NCBI GenBank assembly: GCA_030268105.1
Contig: BSDZ01000079.1
Span: 3,353,501-3,417,500, forward strand
DNA from: Volvox africanus
Lineage: Eukaryota; Chlorophyta; Chlorophyceae; Chlamydomonadales; Volvocaceae
DNA length: 64,000 nucleotides
Direction: 5' to 3'
Both the position numbers and the translations under genes were made by a program. Each line of letters starts with the position of its first letter. Within the stretch, counting starts at the first letter, position 1. Positions 1-12,833 of the stretch are shown piece by piece. The notes beneath the pieces are model-generated. The model had not been told where the DNA came from, did not search any database, and worked only from the letters and a program-made list of their open reading frames with translations.

Positions 1-29
1 GACTACGTACGACTACCTCATTTATATCC

Positions 30-3000
30 TCACCACGACGTCCCAGACCAGGACCACATCCCCGCCCGCTGCATCACCATCATGAACACCACCACAATGA
101 ACAAAGATGCCAGCCAGAAGTACATGTAGCCGTACAACCAATGCAGCTCGGGAAGCGTGTCAAAATTCATGCCGTACACCTTCAGTAGCAAGGGCAAAGG
201 GGGACGCATTTGGCATGAGTAGGGCCGCAGGTGGTTGGCCCCTTGATGCATAGTACTATCCTGGGTGCTCCGATTGTCAGGCAACATGCCATAGCACGGC
301 GAGGGGAGGCCCGGTCCTTTTTTCCTCGCCCTATTGGCTGTCTGCTCTGCATGCTGTTACCCGTCTCATCCCTTCCTCTTCCTTTTTCCATCCGCTACCT
401 TTGTTTCCTCTTGCACATGACCGCACATGAAACCAGCTAAGTATCAACACGCAGTCCAGGCCTCACGTCTCCCAGACCCCTTCACAATATAGTCCCCGGC
501 CCTTTTTGCCATCTTTTCCGTGCCAGCCTGCGCCCAACCCCGGTCACAAGTACCCCATTCCGTCCCCTCCCCAACACATTCCCTCTCATCCCTCTGCCCA
601 CGCACCCCAGCCAGGAAGGTGATGGGCAAGAATATGGTGGAGACCACCGCCAGAGTTTGTGTAGATTGCGACTGCTGCAGTGTGGTGAGGTTGAAGATGA
701 GCCCGATGAGGTCTCCACACTCCGCGGATAGACTGAGCAGATCCTCGCAGATGGTGGCCACGTGGTCACGAACATCGTTGAGGTAGGTGCATGTGAGCCG
801 AGACAAGAAAGGCGAGGGAAACGAAGCGGGTACAGAAGGTGATGCGGCGCCGTTAGTAGCGCCATTAACAGCTGTGACGACGGTGGCGCTAGAGACCGGC
901 GTGGAGTCCCGAACCACCATATTGCCCACCACTGCCTGGGACAGGAAGGGGCGGGGAGGTTTGAAAGGGAGCAGTGGGGAAGGGGGGTTGAGTTTGGGGC
1001 ACTTTGGAAGATGCAACACCGATAGAGCAGCAGGACGGAATCTGTCCAACAGGGATCAGCGTATGAAAAGCACCATTCGCTATTTGCCGCGAGTGATAGG
1101 GGTAGTGTCCAGGGTTCAGCTCTGAGGTGCCCAGCCCCATCGCGTAGGTTTGCAGACGGGTTGATCCTAACCAATCTTCTTCCCAGTCGACCTAATCACA
1201 GGTCTTAAGCTGTGTCACAACACAGGGGCTCAAACCGACAACAGCTTCGTCTTTTAGTCCAATGCCACCCTTCACAATCCTACCACCCCCTATGCTTCGC
1301 TAAGCCTCTCAAGCCTCAACCAAACTTGAGCCCGAATCACGACCCAATCCTTAAGACCGAGGCACAGTTGCTCCATAGCCAGCCCGCTTCCCTCCCCACC
1401 ACCTGCAACAAGCGGCACCACATACCTGCAGGGGTGCAATGGTTCTGTCTATCCGCCGCAGGTCCCTCTGCATGGCGTGCAGCTCCCTCGTCGATGCCGC
1501 TGCGGCAAGACCACTACCCTTCACGTCCATCTCGTACTGCTGTAGCTGCTCGCGGTAGGCGCTGACTACTGGAAAGATGTGATCCACCTGCGAATGGGGC
1601 CCAGACGGAAGGGCGGTGTCATGAAGAGAAAGTTTGTAACGGGCCAGGAGGCGGGTGGGCGAGATACCCTTTTCTTTGCGTCTTTCTTTGCACCACCAGG
1701 CGACAGTCACACATCGCTGTCGTGCTCCTCTTGGCACGCGCTAAGTCTTTCACGTCTATCCAAAGAATAAACGTTGACATTTGACTTCTTCCAAGCCCTT
1801 TTATGCGTCTGCAATCCCTGTTTCTCCCCCCCTCCCAAGTGTTTACTTCCCTGCGTACCAGCGTGTCAATCACAAGATTGGCTAGGAAGGACGCGTCCTC
1901 CGCCTCCCGGACCTAACAATAAAAGCGAGGGCGGTGTTAGGGGGCTTTGTGAATCCATCGAGCCCAAAAAGAATAGAGCATAGCTTAGCATAACCAGGAA
2001 ATGCGCACCATTATAGGCTAGGGAAAAGCGGCCAGGAGCTCTACAGATATTCCGTCACAAAGGGTTCGAGCCCGCTGTAATGACATAACGCAACAATACA
2101 GAACCGGGGCAGTGGAGGTATCGAAATTAGGACATGGGGGCGGCCCAGAGGCCTTTAACCGGCTTATATTTTCGTCGGCCTTCGGTTCAAATAGATGGCC
2201 CTGGACTGCAAAGCTTTCCTGGCCTCTCGCCAGCTGTTTCTGTTAGCCCCTTCCAATACCTCACCCAGACACTCTGGCCCCTTTTGTCCTGCCCCGACCT
2301 GCGCCACCGCCTACCTACCAGGGTCCTGGGCTCCTTAAGCTGCTCTAAGATTGGGTCCACCACTCTGGAGCCGTCCGACTGAAAGATGGTGATGAGCGTG
2401 TTGGGGTGATCTCCCCGTAACAGAAAGAGGGATACCTGTTGTGCAGATATGTGAATGGAGACGGCGGCTCCGTCAGATGGCTCCTGGGCCGCGGACGATC
2501 CATGGTCACCCCTGCCTGTGGCACCACCACAGCCTCGAAATGGCTGCGGCGGCGCCATGCGAACGGCGCCATGGCGCAGCGGCAAGGGCCAGTGCATGGG
2601 TCCCGGGTTTAATGCACGCGACTGATGACGCTCAAAGAAGCCTCCATCATCTTCAAGGTCTAGCTGACGGGGCGCCACCGCCGCGCCGCCGCCCAGGCTG
2701 GTGGAGCCAAGCTTGGACGCTGGACCCGACGAAGCGGCAATGGCTGCTGCCGCCGGTTCCGTCTTCGTTACGATGCTGATGGTTCGCGGCAAAGAGCGCG
2801 AAGAGCTGGAGTCGGAAGTAGGTTGCATCTCAGAGCCAGCACTGCCATTGCTACTGGCTGCAGGATCAGCATTAGTGTCGTCCTCGCAGCTGCTGCCGTT
2901 ACCTCCCGCAAGATAGAGGTAGATGAGGGCGACGTAGAGGCAGGAATCATAGAAGTCTGCTTTGATGCGTTGAGGCACATGCACTGAGGTTTGGGGAGTT

Positions 3001-4498
3001 TGGCGAGGAAAGGGACGCAAGGATGTCGGAGGACTGACAGCAATGTCCGGGTAGCCATGCTATTCGTTAAGGCCCTCTCAGGCACAGACGGAGGCGGGCC
3101 GGGCCGGGCAATATGTACTTGAGGGCCGTTCACCCAGTCGCCCTTCTGCTGCAATTACTGCTTTCTCGTCGTCCTTTGCTTCGTTCCAATCCGGTCTTAA
3201 GCCGTACGAACCCAAACGGACAGGTTGCGCCTTGTGAGGTTTCAGAGCGTCCATCAATCCCGACCTCATCCCTTCGTGTCTTCTAAAACACACCATGGGT
3301 CCCACCCGCACTCACCCGTGTCTTCAAGCGCAAGAGGGTGAAGGTCGAACTTGAGCGCCAGGGCCTGCCAAGAAACATCACCAACGCGTATGTATGCGAT
3401 CAAGGGGGAGAGGGTACAGAAATCAACGGCACCACAGGAGGCAAGGCATGGAAAGGCCACCGACCAGAACGGGTTCGGCCGTGCCGCTGATGAATATGGT
3501 CTGGGCATCACAGGCCCCGGTCACGTGGTCCAGTTGGGGAAGCCGACCGCGAATCAACCAGCTTGATACTAAAAACGTACATCCTGCAGGCAAACAGCCC
3601 TACGTCCTGCGTCAGGAGCTCCGGCCAAAAGAGAATGAGAGAAGAGAAAGAGAGAAAAAAGGGAAAGAGAGAGAAGAGAACGTTCGTTAACTTTTATTTG
3701 TCGGCTTGTTGCCTCCAAACTGTTACCAGCTCACCTGTATGACTTCCCAGTTCAGGCCATCGACGTGGATCCAGCGCACATGAGCATGAGGTTCGCGGGG
3801 CTGGCTCAGGAAGGCAGACAGCTCTCCGGCTCCGTTCAGACCCGCGTGAATGGATATATCCCTGCGGCCAGTAAGGGACCATTCATGTCCTCTCTGGCCG
3901 CATGAGTGAAGTGCCGGGACATGCCGTACACCGGAACCATCGCCCCTTGCTTGTGGGTCAGCATCCATATCCTGCCATAAATTGACCAGGCGCAATGCCA
4001 GATCTTGGCACTCTGTGCCAATGGTGCAAAAAGCGCAGCAGGTAAGAATTACTTCCTTTATCGTACTTACTTTGCACAGTAATCCACCACGGTAATCCGG
4101 GCAGGCAGGCACCATTTAGTTGCGAGATGATGGTATTTCCTGCGCCGAGGGTCAACGCCGGGAGCGGCGCCCGGGTTATGCCGCTCGAGTACCTCCTCGA
4201 TGGCATCGCGCATGCGGTGCATGTTGGAGGCGCGTTTTGTGGTGGACTTCCATCGACGCGCTGCTATGAGCGCACCCTGCACGGCATGCTCGTCAGGGAT
4301 GTCGTTGCCGGTGCCATCGACGCTAGATTTTTTGCGCGACGCTAGCAGTTTCCGTGCAATGGAGTCCACAGAGGTGAGGGAGCGGGGGTTCCTGGCCGCG
4401 AGCAGCGAGACGTTCTCCTCCTCCGCTGGTGCCAGTGCCATCTCAGGCAGTAGAAGGTAGTTGTCGTTCTGTCCGTCACCCTGCTTAGTAGATTGCAT
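30..4498 (-). CDS. CorA-family Mg2+ transporter, 7 exons, complete
   Basis: Encodes a membrane channel of the CorA/MRS2 superfamily, which passes Mg2+ (sometimes Co2+ or Ni2+). Exons on the minus strand: 4498-4071, 3861-3735, 3364-3316, 2983-2319, 1587-1426, 935-606 and 179-30; all phases join and the sum is 1911 nt (636 aa). The CorA core is seen as WIHVDGLNWEVIQ (exon 2), FDLHPLALEDT (exon 3), HVPQRIKADFYDSCLYVALI (exon 4), the stalk helix YLNDVRDHVATICEDLL with TM1 STIFLPITFLAG (exon 6), and the signature YGMNF near residues 589-593 followed by TM2 FWLASLFIVVVFMMVM (exon 7). The first 142 residues are a charged extension with no recognised domain. Exon 4 also carries an insert of roughly 140 Ser/Ala/Gly-rich residues within the CorA domain. 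Start chosen as the first ATG of the open first exon. Shares a 481-bp upstream region with the divergent prolyl hydroxylase gene. Which membrane it serves cannot be told. Confidence 0.92.
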
Positions 4499-4979
4499 CC
4501 GGTGCTGGTCGTAAAATATCCGATACTGGTTGACAGCTTCAGCTTTTCGTTGAAATAGGAGATCGCTTTAGCGGCCGATGGAATGCGGCCTTACAGTTGC
4601 GGCCACGTGCGTTGCTTTGCACAATTAAATTTTGGTGTACAATCGCAGTTGCAAATCTGAAATTCTCGCAATAGATCGGGGAGCGATGAATTCTTGATTT
4701 TGGAGTCTGGGGGTCTCGTCCACGTACGGATATTTCTAGTCGGAATAATCGCACTACGGAGGTGCCTACGACTATCCTTTCTGCACCTGACCTACGGTAC
4801 TTCCCTCAACTTGCCGCAGGGCGTCGATATAATCAGTAAGGCTCCAGTTCTACGACTACAGATAGCCGACTAACTAGCTCAATGATTCTACAAGCTATCA
4901 ATTTATCGTAAGCACTGGCATCTAAAATTCAGTAAGAATATCAAAGATCGCAAGCGGCTGGTAATCTGTATCGGGTGCA
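4499..4979. promoter_or_regulatory. Divergent intergenic region, CorA (-) / prolyl hydroxylase (+)
   Basis: These 481 bases separate two start codons that point away from each other, so both promoters probably lie here. No gene and no specific element was recognised. The interval is more AT-rich than the flanking exons. The right boundary depends on the uncertain start of the hydroxylase gene. Confidence 0.4.
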
Positions 4980-7900
4980 GTGCCCAGCCAAGGCGTCCAG
5001 GTAACCCATCGGGCTTCAACCATGCGGATACAATACGCCCAGCCGTTCGCGGCGCCAAGGAACATACATCCTTTCATCAGCTGTCCCTTGATTCGTAACC
5101 ATCGTTCCAACACTGTCGCGGCGACGCCGGGGGGACAGGCCAGCAGTAGCAGCAGCAGCAGCGGCAGGAACAACAGTTCCGGAGCGGATAAGCAGCAGTC
5201 GTGGGTGCCCCCATCTGGCATCCTCAAAATCAACCCTGCGTTGCTCCAAGCGGGTGGGTTGGGTATGCCGTGGACAGATGATGGGTTTTAGGTCCAAGCC
5301 GTGCTTTTGGTTGGGAGCCAGGTATGGATGCGATATTATCCTGTCGCTGGAGGACTGCAATGGTGCTTTCGTGATCCCTTACTCCAGCCACGGCCATCCG
5401 TGTTGTCAGTGACAGCCCTTTTTTCCTCCATTCATCCGCAGTGTAGGGCATGCGCAGCAATTTTCAATTTAGATGAAGAGCCCGCACCGGAACCACCTCA
5501 TATTGTTGCTCTCCCGCAACCCTACAGGGTCCCTCCTCTTCCTCGCTTTGCCAAAACTATCTGTTTGATCAAATCTTGTGCCCGGGCCCTATCCTCAGGC
5601 GGTCTGGATGTGTCGAGGGAGGGCTCCCAGGCGCGGGCTTCCTTCGAAGGTCATCTCACTTCCCTGTTCGTGCCAGTAAACCTGGATCAACCGGGGCTTA
5701 GGTAAGAGATACGGGGTGTTGGGGAAAGAGCATCTTGAAGGGATTGATGGCCACCGGGTATTACACGTAGGCTTTAGTACGTTGGTTGACGTATAGGAAG
5801 TTTGATGAGTGAGAGGGGGTGGGAGGTAAGCCGAGGTTGACGCACATAAACCGTGTGGAGTTTGTAAGCAAGCGCAGATTGCCTCTGTTGTGGTCTTGGT
5901 GCTGCGGATGGGGCATCATCAACCTGTTTTTATTGACTTTTTTGATGTGTGTAGGGTCTACGTACCCAGCCCACGCCACCTACCCTAGCCCCAGCCAGCC
6001 AGTCCCGTCCGTGGGCACTTAAACCGAATGGCCTTTCCTTCACTCCTCTCCTCTTTGCTGCTATCTTTACTCGTGCCATGCACATGAAATCGCCTGAGGT
6101 CGTGGATGGCACCATAATGTTTTCCTCTGCTCCTGGCCTTCCTTCGTCCCTTCCCTCCGCCCGACTGCCCGCCCTCCCCGCCATTCATGTCTCCTTAAAT
6201 ACGGAAGGGTGCTCAACATTGACCCCCCGGTCATCACGGTGGAGGGCTTCATGGACCCACAGGAGTGCGATGACGTCATCCGGACAGCCACCGGTACGCC
6301 GGGGGGAGCCCAGTGGGAGTTGGGGGAGGGGCAATCGGGGCAAATCGTAGCAACGGCCCGACCGGGACCCCCACTTGCGGGCTGCATTTAAAAGGGGCAC
6401 CTGAGGAAGAGCAAGGGGCGGAATCATTCGTCGCTGGCCGGTTTCGCTTAGCGTTGGGATAGGTTCAGCGCAACAACTGCTAGTGGATAAGCAGCGGCCC
6501 GACCTTCACCTCCTGGCCCACCCGCTCCAATGCTCTCCACGGCAGAGAGCGGCCTGATGCGGCAGTCGGGTCTGGGTGTAGGCGGCTACCAGGTCAAGGA
6601 TTTGGAAAATGTGCGGACCAGCAGCACCCTGGCCGCGACCACCGAGGTGGGTGGGGTTTGAGAACCTCAGTCCGCAGGGGAATTTTGAACACAAGTTGAG
6701 GCCCAACAGGTGGGACGTGTGATGAGTGAGAGGGAAAATTGGCCGCCGGGCGCAGGCTCTGGCTTTAAAGTGTCAGGATCCTGCTTCCCTCCTCACCCTT
6801 GACCAGGTCCTATCGCAGCACCCCCAGCTATCGTCCGCCCTCAACGTGATGCTCTCTCGCGCCCGGGGGCTGCTGCGGGGTCCGCTGCCCGCAGAGGGCC
6901 CCGCGGCCTTCTCCCGGCCCAGCCAGCCCGGGCAGGTGGCCTTCGAGCTGCCGCAAGTGGCGAGGTACCAGCCAGGTGGGTGCTGCGGTGAGGGGTGGAA
7001 TAACAACATGACAGTTCCGTAAAGATTCTACAAGACAAAACCGAACCAGCATTAGTGATTTTTCAGTCGCGGCGAAGAGAGAGGGAGCTTTGGTCAGCTA
7101 GCTTCTGGCTGCGGCTGAGCGGAGAGAGGGGGGCGAGAATAGAAACTAGGAGAGGAGAAGGGGGCGGGTGAGAGCAGAGCAGGGCTGCAGTGGGATGTGC
7201 GGGATTTGCGCTGCAGCCAGAGCGTGTGGACAAGAGCGTGAAGTGTCCATCGCCTCCGTTCCAAATAGTTTAGAACCCTGGCATGTAATCCATGAAACAA
7301 ACGATTACGGCACCTCACCGGGCCCAGGCCGGCACCCAGGCCGGCACCTCACCGGGCCCAGGCCACCCCTTGAGCCCTCCACACTGCTATCATCGTCGGA
7401 ATTATCATACGGACAGACCCGTGCTCCTCCTTCACGATACCGCATCTAAATTCGCTATCTTGATGTCGATCTCGAGATAAGTCCCTCCGCTCCACCCTTT
7501 TGTTTGCGCCTAATCCATCCTGCTGTGTTTGTTAAGCCACCATCGCGGTATTCCCCCGGCTGTTATGGTGGTTATTAGTCTTTAAACATGTTGCCGCGTG
7601 CCTCCGTCTACCTTGCTAAGCGTTCCCTCCATGCCAGGCCAGCACTTCCTGACCCACGAGGATGCCTTCCCGACAACCGTGGTGGGTAGCAAGGGCTACC
7701 AGCGGAGGGTCACCCTGCTGGTCTACCTGAACGACTGCGAAGAGGGTGAATAGGGAGGGTGTATTTGCGTGGGCGTGAAGCAACAGGGTGTAACAGGGTA
7801 GACACGCACTTTTCCGCGCGCAGCCGTGGCCACTATGGGACGCCGGTGTGCAGATTGCAAGGGTACGTGGGCTTGGGCGAAACGGCGTGAGAAGAGCCAT

Positions 7901-9102
7901 GTTAACCACGACCCCAGAGTAAGTAAAGTGTGGCTGTCCGCACATGGAACTATGGTTAACATGCCTCTCCTCCTAGGAGTTCGCCCATTTGTGACATTCA
8001 GCGCTCTGCCATTTCAGGACTCGGGCCCTTTTGGGGAGATATTGATAAAGGGGTAAAGGGGTAATGGCGGTCCATGGGGAGGAGGGTTCTGAAGGGAAAG
8101 TGCGAAGCAGGACTAAGGGGCTAAGAGGTCCATACTATACGTTCCTCGTCTTTCCGCGCCAGCTCCTTTCCACATTTCTCCCACCTGCGGGATAACCACT
8201 ATGGATTTTTGCGGATGTTACGGCAGATAAGTGCCCCCCGCATACCCCTCTCCCCGGGGTTGGGACTCAGGCGGCGCTACCAAGTTCGACGTTTTGGATA
8301 TTGCCGTACAGCCTCGCAAGGGCACTGCGCTGCTTTTCTTCCCCGCATTCGCGAACGGGGTCCCGGACAAGTGCGTTGGGTGGTCTACGAAGGGGGGGGC
8401 ATGTGCATGGTTATATGGGCCGTCGGGTATGCCATTGTGCGTCGGCCTGGCAGGTGGTTGGAAAATCGCACCAGCAGGTGCGAGGTTGCCGGGAGAAATG
8501 CCTGAACGCCACCGGAATAGAATGGCCCGGTCCCCTGAGCAACTGGTTGAAGTAAGCCAAACCCGTGAATTCACGAGCAGGCTGTTCTCACCTTGACAAG
8601 GGAACGAGGACCTCACCGGTGACCAGCACGGGCGCGCTTGATGCGTGCGCTGGCTTGTGCACGAGCCTCGGGGGTCAGGGATCTTCCTCCTCCCCTTAAG
8701 GGAGCGGTATACGTGTACGGGAGAAAGCCCAGAAGGGGGAAATTAGTGGCCATGGAGTTATGTCCTGGTTGGTGGATGACCTGTCCTCAAAGGGGCAGCC
8801 ACTGGGCTTGGCCACCTAAGCACCCATCACGTGAAGGTTCCTGGAACTCAGCCCTGTGGGTCTGTATCGCGATGCCTTACGTGCCTGATCCGTCCCTCAG
8901 GCGTACCCTCCACACGGCACAAGACGCGGTGGTGGAAAAGTGGGTCACTCAGCTCTGGCTGAGCTGTGGAGTGCGCACCACCGCACAGCAGAAGGGGGCC
9001 GTGCCGGCCTTTGTACGTGGGACCAGGACATCTAGCGGGCCACCTGTTCCCAAGGGCCGCAAGCGGGGTGTGCCGCCGCAACGGGTCAACACCATGATTT
9101 AG
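4980..9102 (+). CDS. Prolyl 4-hydroxylase-like 2-oxoglutarate/Fe(II) dioxygenase, 8 exons
   Basis: Member of the P4H alpha-subunit family, which hydroxylates proline in wall glycoproteins (or other targets) using Fe(II), O2 and 2-oxoglutarate. Exons: 4980-5253, 5458-5701, 6208-6293, 6495-6646, 6807-6975, 7638-7745, 8271-8370, 8901-9102; phases join to 1335 nt (444 aa). The catalytic domain starts at RVLNIDPPVITVEGFMDPQE (about residue 173), then ENVRTSSTL, FELPQVARYQPGQHF, the iron motif H315-E-D317, RRVTLLVYLNDCEEGGATKF, KGTALLFFPAF, and LHTAQ with H382 as third iron ligand and K391-W392 as the 2-oxoglutarate contact. Triad and lysine are present, so it should be active. The first ~170 residues have no recognised domain and include a poly-Ser run near 5140. 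Start is uncertain: ATG at 5022 is also possible and further 5' exons cannot be excluded. No ER signal peptide or membrane segment is clear in this N-terminus, which is odd for a secretory P4H. Confidence 0.88.
7311..7364. repeat. 20-bp direct repeat in hydroxylase intron 5
   Basis: The sequence CACCTCACCGGGCCCAGGCC occurs at 7311-7330 and again at 7345-7364, separated by a 14-bp spacer made of the related units GGCACCCAGGCCGG. It lies inside the intron between the VARYQPG and QHF exons. No function is implied. Confidence 0.8.
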
Positions 9103-11266
9103 GTATGCATCCCTGACGCTGCTGTCCACGGTTCGCCACCGGTGGACCGGAGCAATGGCTGCGGAGCTTAGCCATTCGACACCTTTGAGAGCTATTGACG
9201 TCCATCATGGCGTGCGAAGAGCAAATTATTAGGCGTGCATGGACGATATCTTCGGGTAGTAACGCTGGTGTTCTTAAGGCAATTTTAATGACCTTATTGG
9301 CTGTTTTGGAATTCCTTCGTTCATGGCACCTAATTGCTGACAACAAGGCAGCTGAATGTAGGGACTGAAACTCACGCGGTATTGGTCCTGCGCAGTCAAA
9401 AGCGCGTTGATTTGGTGCTGGGAGTTCTATATCAACACCGTCATACAGAACTGATGTTTGGTCTCCTCCCTGGGTGAATCACGGATTCGAGGATGATGCA
9501 GAGCGCGTAGACTGGATGTCGACTTCGCACAGTTGAAGATGCAATACTGTGTGGGCTGAGGAAGTGCACCCGCATGCCCAATCGGAAACTGTGTGAGGTT
9601 GCTACTACATGATACACTCGGGGTACTGTACATGTTAGCCACGGGACATAACTAAAGGCACAATGCAGCGACCACTCCCAGATATCTGCGAAACCTAAAA
9701 GGCAACGACGACGATGATGATGGTTATGTACAACGCCCAGCATGGAGCCACAGGTATAAACGATATATAAAGATACGTAGTTGGCGCCAGAAGGGAGTAA
9801 CATGCTTCAAACCAATGCCATCAGACGTGCAGCGGCCAGGACTCCTCTTGTACTCATGCAATGTGAGGGCGCCATCCCGCCGCGCAGAGTTTTTGGTAGC
9901 CGTGCAACAGACACTCACGACATTGCACCGCCGTAGAATGCAACAGTAAGCACAGAAACATTTCATTTAAAACCAACAAAGAACCGCTCAACTGCTCTAC
10001 CACTACTCGTACGACGAAGTTTGTTGCTTTCGATACGCCACCTTCCATAATGCTGAGAGCTCCTTCGAGGACTCTTATGACAACCCTGTCATAACATCGA
10101 GACACATCTACGGGGCATTTCAACAAGACCCGCTTCCTGCCTTGGACGGAGGTGTATGTTGGTTAGGGAAACACCACCCAGCCATTAATTTACGACCCGG
10201 GTTAGCTCCGCACCCGGTAACATACCTTTTTCGTACGGTTTTTACGTATATGACGCGCTGCTACAAAGTCAGGCTCTCCATCTCTGTACTAATCAACCGA
10301 CCAACAACAGCACAGAGCACCACACCTTCTCCTCAACCAAAAACATATGGTAACAACTTACTAATTTCACAATCATCTTCATCTAGTAAATTACCGATAA
10401 ACCATGATGGGTTGCGTCACACATGGGGCTCGCGCAAGGAAATGCTCTTCTTGCAAGCTGCCCAGATGTCTTCTGTTGGCGGTGGCATAGGTCATGCGGC
10501 GTAGCAGCGCCAACAGCAGCCCTATGGAGCTGCGACATATTGCCTCCATGACAGACTGATTGAGAAATCCATCTGTGTGTCCTTATGTCCATCTCGTGTG
10601 AAAAATAACGCTAACAACACAGCGCCCGCAGTGCACAAGTAACGAATACCAGGCCGCGGTGATGGGAACGACTCAAACATCCCGTGCCGTTATACGCGGC
10701 TACGTGCATGCTGCAAACGCCAGCCCCAACAACCAAATTTCCAAACCAGTGCACTGGGATGTCCAACGATCAGCTGAAAATGGCGGTGCGAAACCCCGCC
10801 TGCCATTGCGCATACCGACGTGTAGCGCAAGATTCCTAGGCGCAAGAAATCGCGTATCACCATGCTCGGGGAAAGTTCGGGAGGGGGGGAAGAAGCATAC
10901 CTAGGTAAACAACGTGATCACTGAGCAGTACCCGTGGCCGCACGCACGGACCAGGACTCGGCGGCAGGTCCATCAAACGTGTCATCGCATCATATACGCT
11001 CAGTGCGTTGACAGCAAGGTTCGCGATGGCGGCAGATCCCGAAACGTCGCAGCCGCCAACACCCCAGTTCTGACGCACAATGTGATCAGGTCGAGTAGCA
11101 CACCAAGGCAAGCGGCAGGTGTGAGATAGTAGGCGCGTCATCCCCAATTGCTGCCCCCTAGCCGTATGCCGCGTATGCCGCCGTTGCTGCCTCCCGGAGG
11201 TTTGCACGGATATATAGCTCGAGCTGGTTTAGCTTTGAGCGGGTCCACTTCGGTCCACTTCGGTGC
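9103..11266. other. Convergent gene ends, no supported gene
   Basis: This 2.2-kb stretch lies between the 3' ends of the prolyl hydroxylase (+) and the helical-repeat gene (-). It should hold both 3' untranslated regions. The open frames here lack family motifs and splice-consistent structure. The one exception is a possible extra exon of the minus-strand gene at 10901-11069, listed separately. Confidence 0.5.
10901..11069 (-). other. Possible alternative 3' exon of the OPR-like gene
   Basis: On the minus strand an acceptor (TGTGCGTCAG) precedes an open stretch beginning NWGVGGCDVSG, with the helical-looking segment AAIANLAVNALSVYDAMTRL, and it ends at a good donor (CTAG|GTATGC). Its entry phase fits the end of exon 8 of the repeat gene (11821), so it could replace the short terminal exon at 11350-11267 in another transcript. 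No exon downstream of it was found, so it stays a candidate. Confidence 0.3.
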
Positions 11267-12794
11267 TCAACCAAAGCGAAAGGGGTTCATACAGCCAGTC
11301 TTATCCACAGGGGCGTCCAGGAAGGCCTTGTGGACGTGCTCGAGGAGGACCTAACAAGAAGCGTGTATTTTACCACGGATTTTACCACGGATTAACAGTT
11401 AGTCGCCACTGGATCGATCACAAATGAGGAGACCACTTTATCCACCATCGATGTGAATCGTTGGCGGTCCGCCAAAGCATAAATCAAAACCTCAATGCCC
11501 AGACCCTGCACGGACATTGACGGACCCTATCCTTGTACCATAACCCATACTATACCGTTCACATCGATTGCGCGATAAGAGATCAGGGCCTTGCACCACC
11601 CCTGATTCCCCGCTGCCCACCTGCATGCACGCGCCCGCCCATGCACTAATGCACTTCTAATGGCGCGTCAAATCCAGGAGCGCCTTCTTTAGAAGCTGGT
11701 GATACGTATTTCCCATGGACCCCCTGATGCCCCTGTCGACTACCAAGCCCGTAAGTCCAAAGGACACCCCGGGCCTTACGCCCTGGTTGGAAGTCGTCCC
11801 TTAATTCCGGAACGCCTCACCTCGAGTGCTGGGCCATAGTACTCGGGGTCGCGGTGCTGCACCCGGGAGATCAGGCGGATGATATCCAGCAGAGCTACCT
11901 GACCAAAACGCTGCGGGCGCTCCTGTGCCTCCGAAACCAGGTACCTGAAAGAACGCCGGCACGAACACAGACAACGAAAGAACCCATTACACGCCTATTC
12001 CACAGACATAGACCTTTTGACCCGGTAAGAAGCCCTGGTTGCAATAATAGTGTCTCCATTGCTTTCGCCGTGAGAGGAGAATGAATGCTAACACGTGAGA
12101 GAACACCCACGACAAGCCTTCCTTACTTGAAGAAGGCCTCGCTGTAGGACTTTGCCGTAGGGAAGGCCATTGAAATGGTGGTCAGGTCATCACCATCCAG
12201 CTGGTCTACGGCCGCCAGCGCCGCGTCGCCTAGGGCCTCCATGAGACCGGCGTGCGCGTGACTCACCCGCATGACTGACCAGGCCACCGCCACCAAGTCC
12301 GAGGGACCCACTGCGCCGGCCGCCATGTGGGGAGCCAGCCCAGAGGCAACGGCGTCGAAGAGGGGTCCGTCGTAGTGCGGGACAGAGGCAAAGGACCAGA
12401 GAAGGGTGACCAGCGCACGTGGCGGGAAGCCTGCTACCTACAGAGCGGGAAGGGTGGGTGGGCCCGCCTTGGACTCGCCGAGGATAATCGGTAATAGCGA
12501 CCGCAGGTTAACAGAAGGGCAACGGTGAATCCGAGCTAGGTGCAATAATCAGGAAAGGAGAGAAGGCGTCGGAAGGATTTGAAGGACCTTGAAGACCGAG
12601 GAATGAGAGAGGAAGAGGGATAGAGGGAAAGAGCGGAAGGAACTCACCCCGCGCGCCAGGCAGATTCCGGCGATACTGTCGAATAAGTCGCGATCCCACA
12701 GTCCCCGGTGGCTCTCATCTGCGGATCGGACCTGCGCGTATTCAGAGCAACACCCTTACGGGTCACGAACCCTGCTTCGAAATCTGCTTCGATG

Positions 12795-12833
<39 letters not shown>

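Noticed and set aside
482..1174. 230-codon open frame overlapping the CorA gene
   Set aside because: Same strand but another frame; it shares bases with exon 6, whose CorA frame is clear.
2060..2090. GGTTCGAGCCC resembling the T-arm of a tRNA
   Set aside because: The flanking bases do not form a full T stem, and no matching D arm, anticodon arm or acceptor stem is present; it lies in a CorA intron.
12795..12832. CA repeat considered as Z-DNA promoter element
   Set aside because: It lies in an intron of the OPR-like gene far from any start; a plain microsatellite is the simpler reading.
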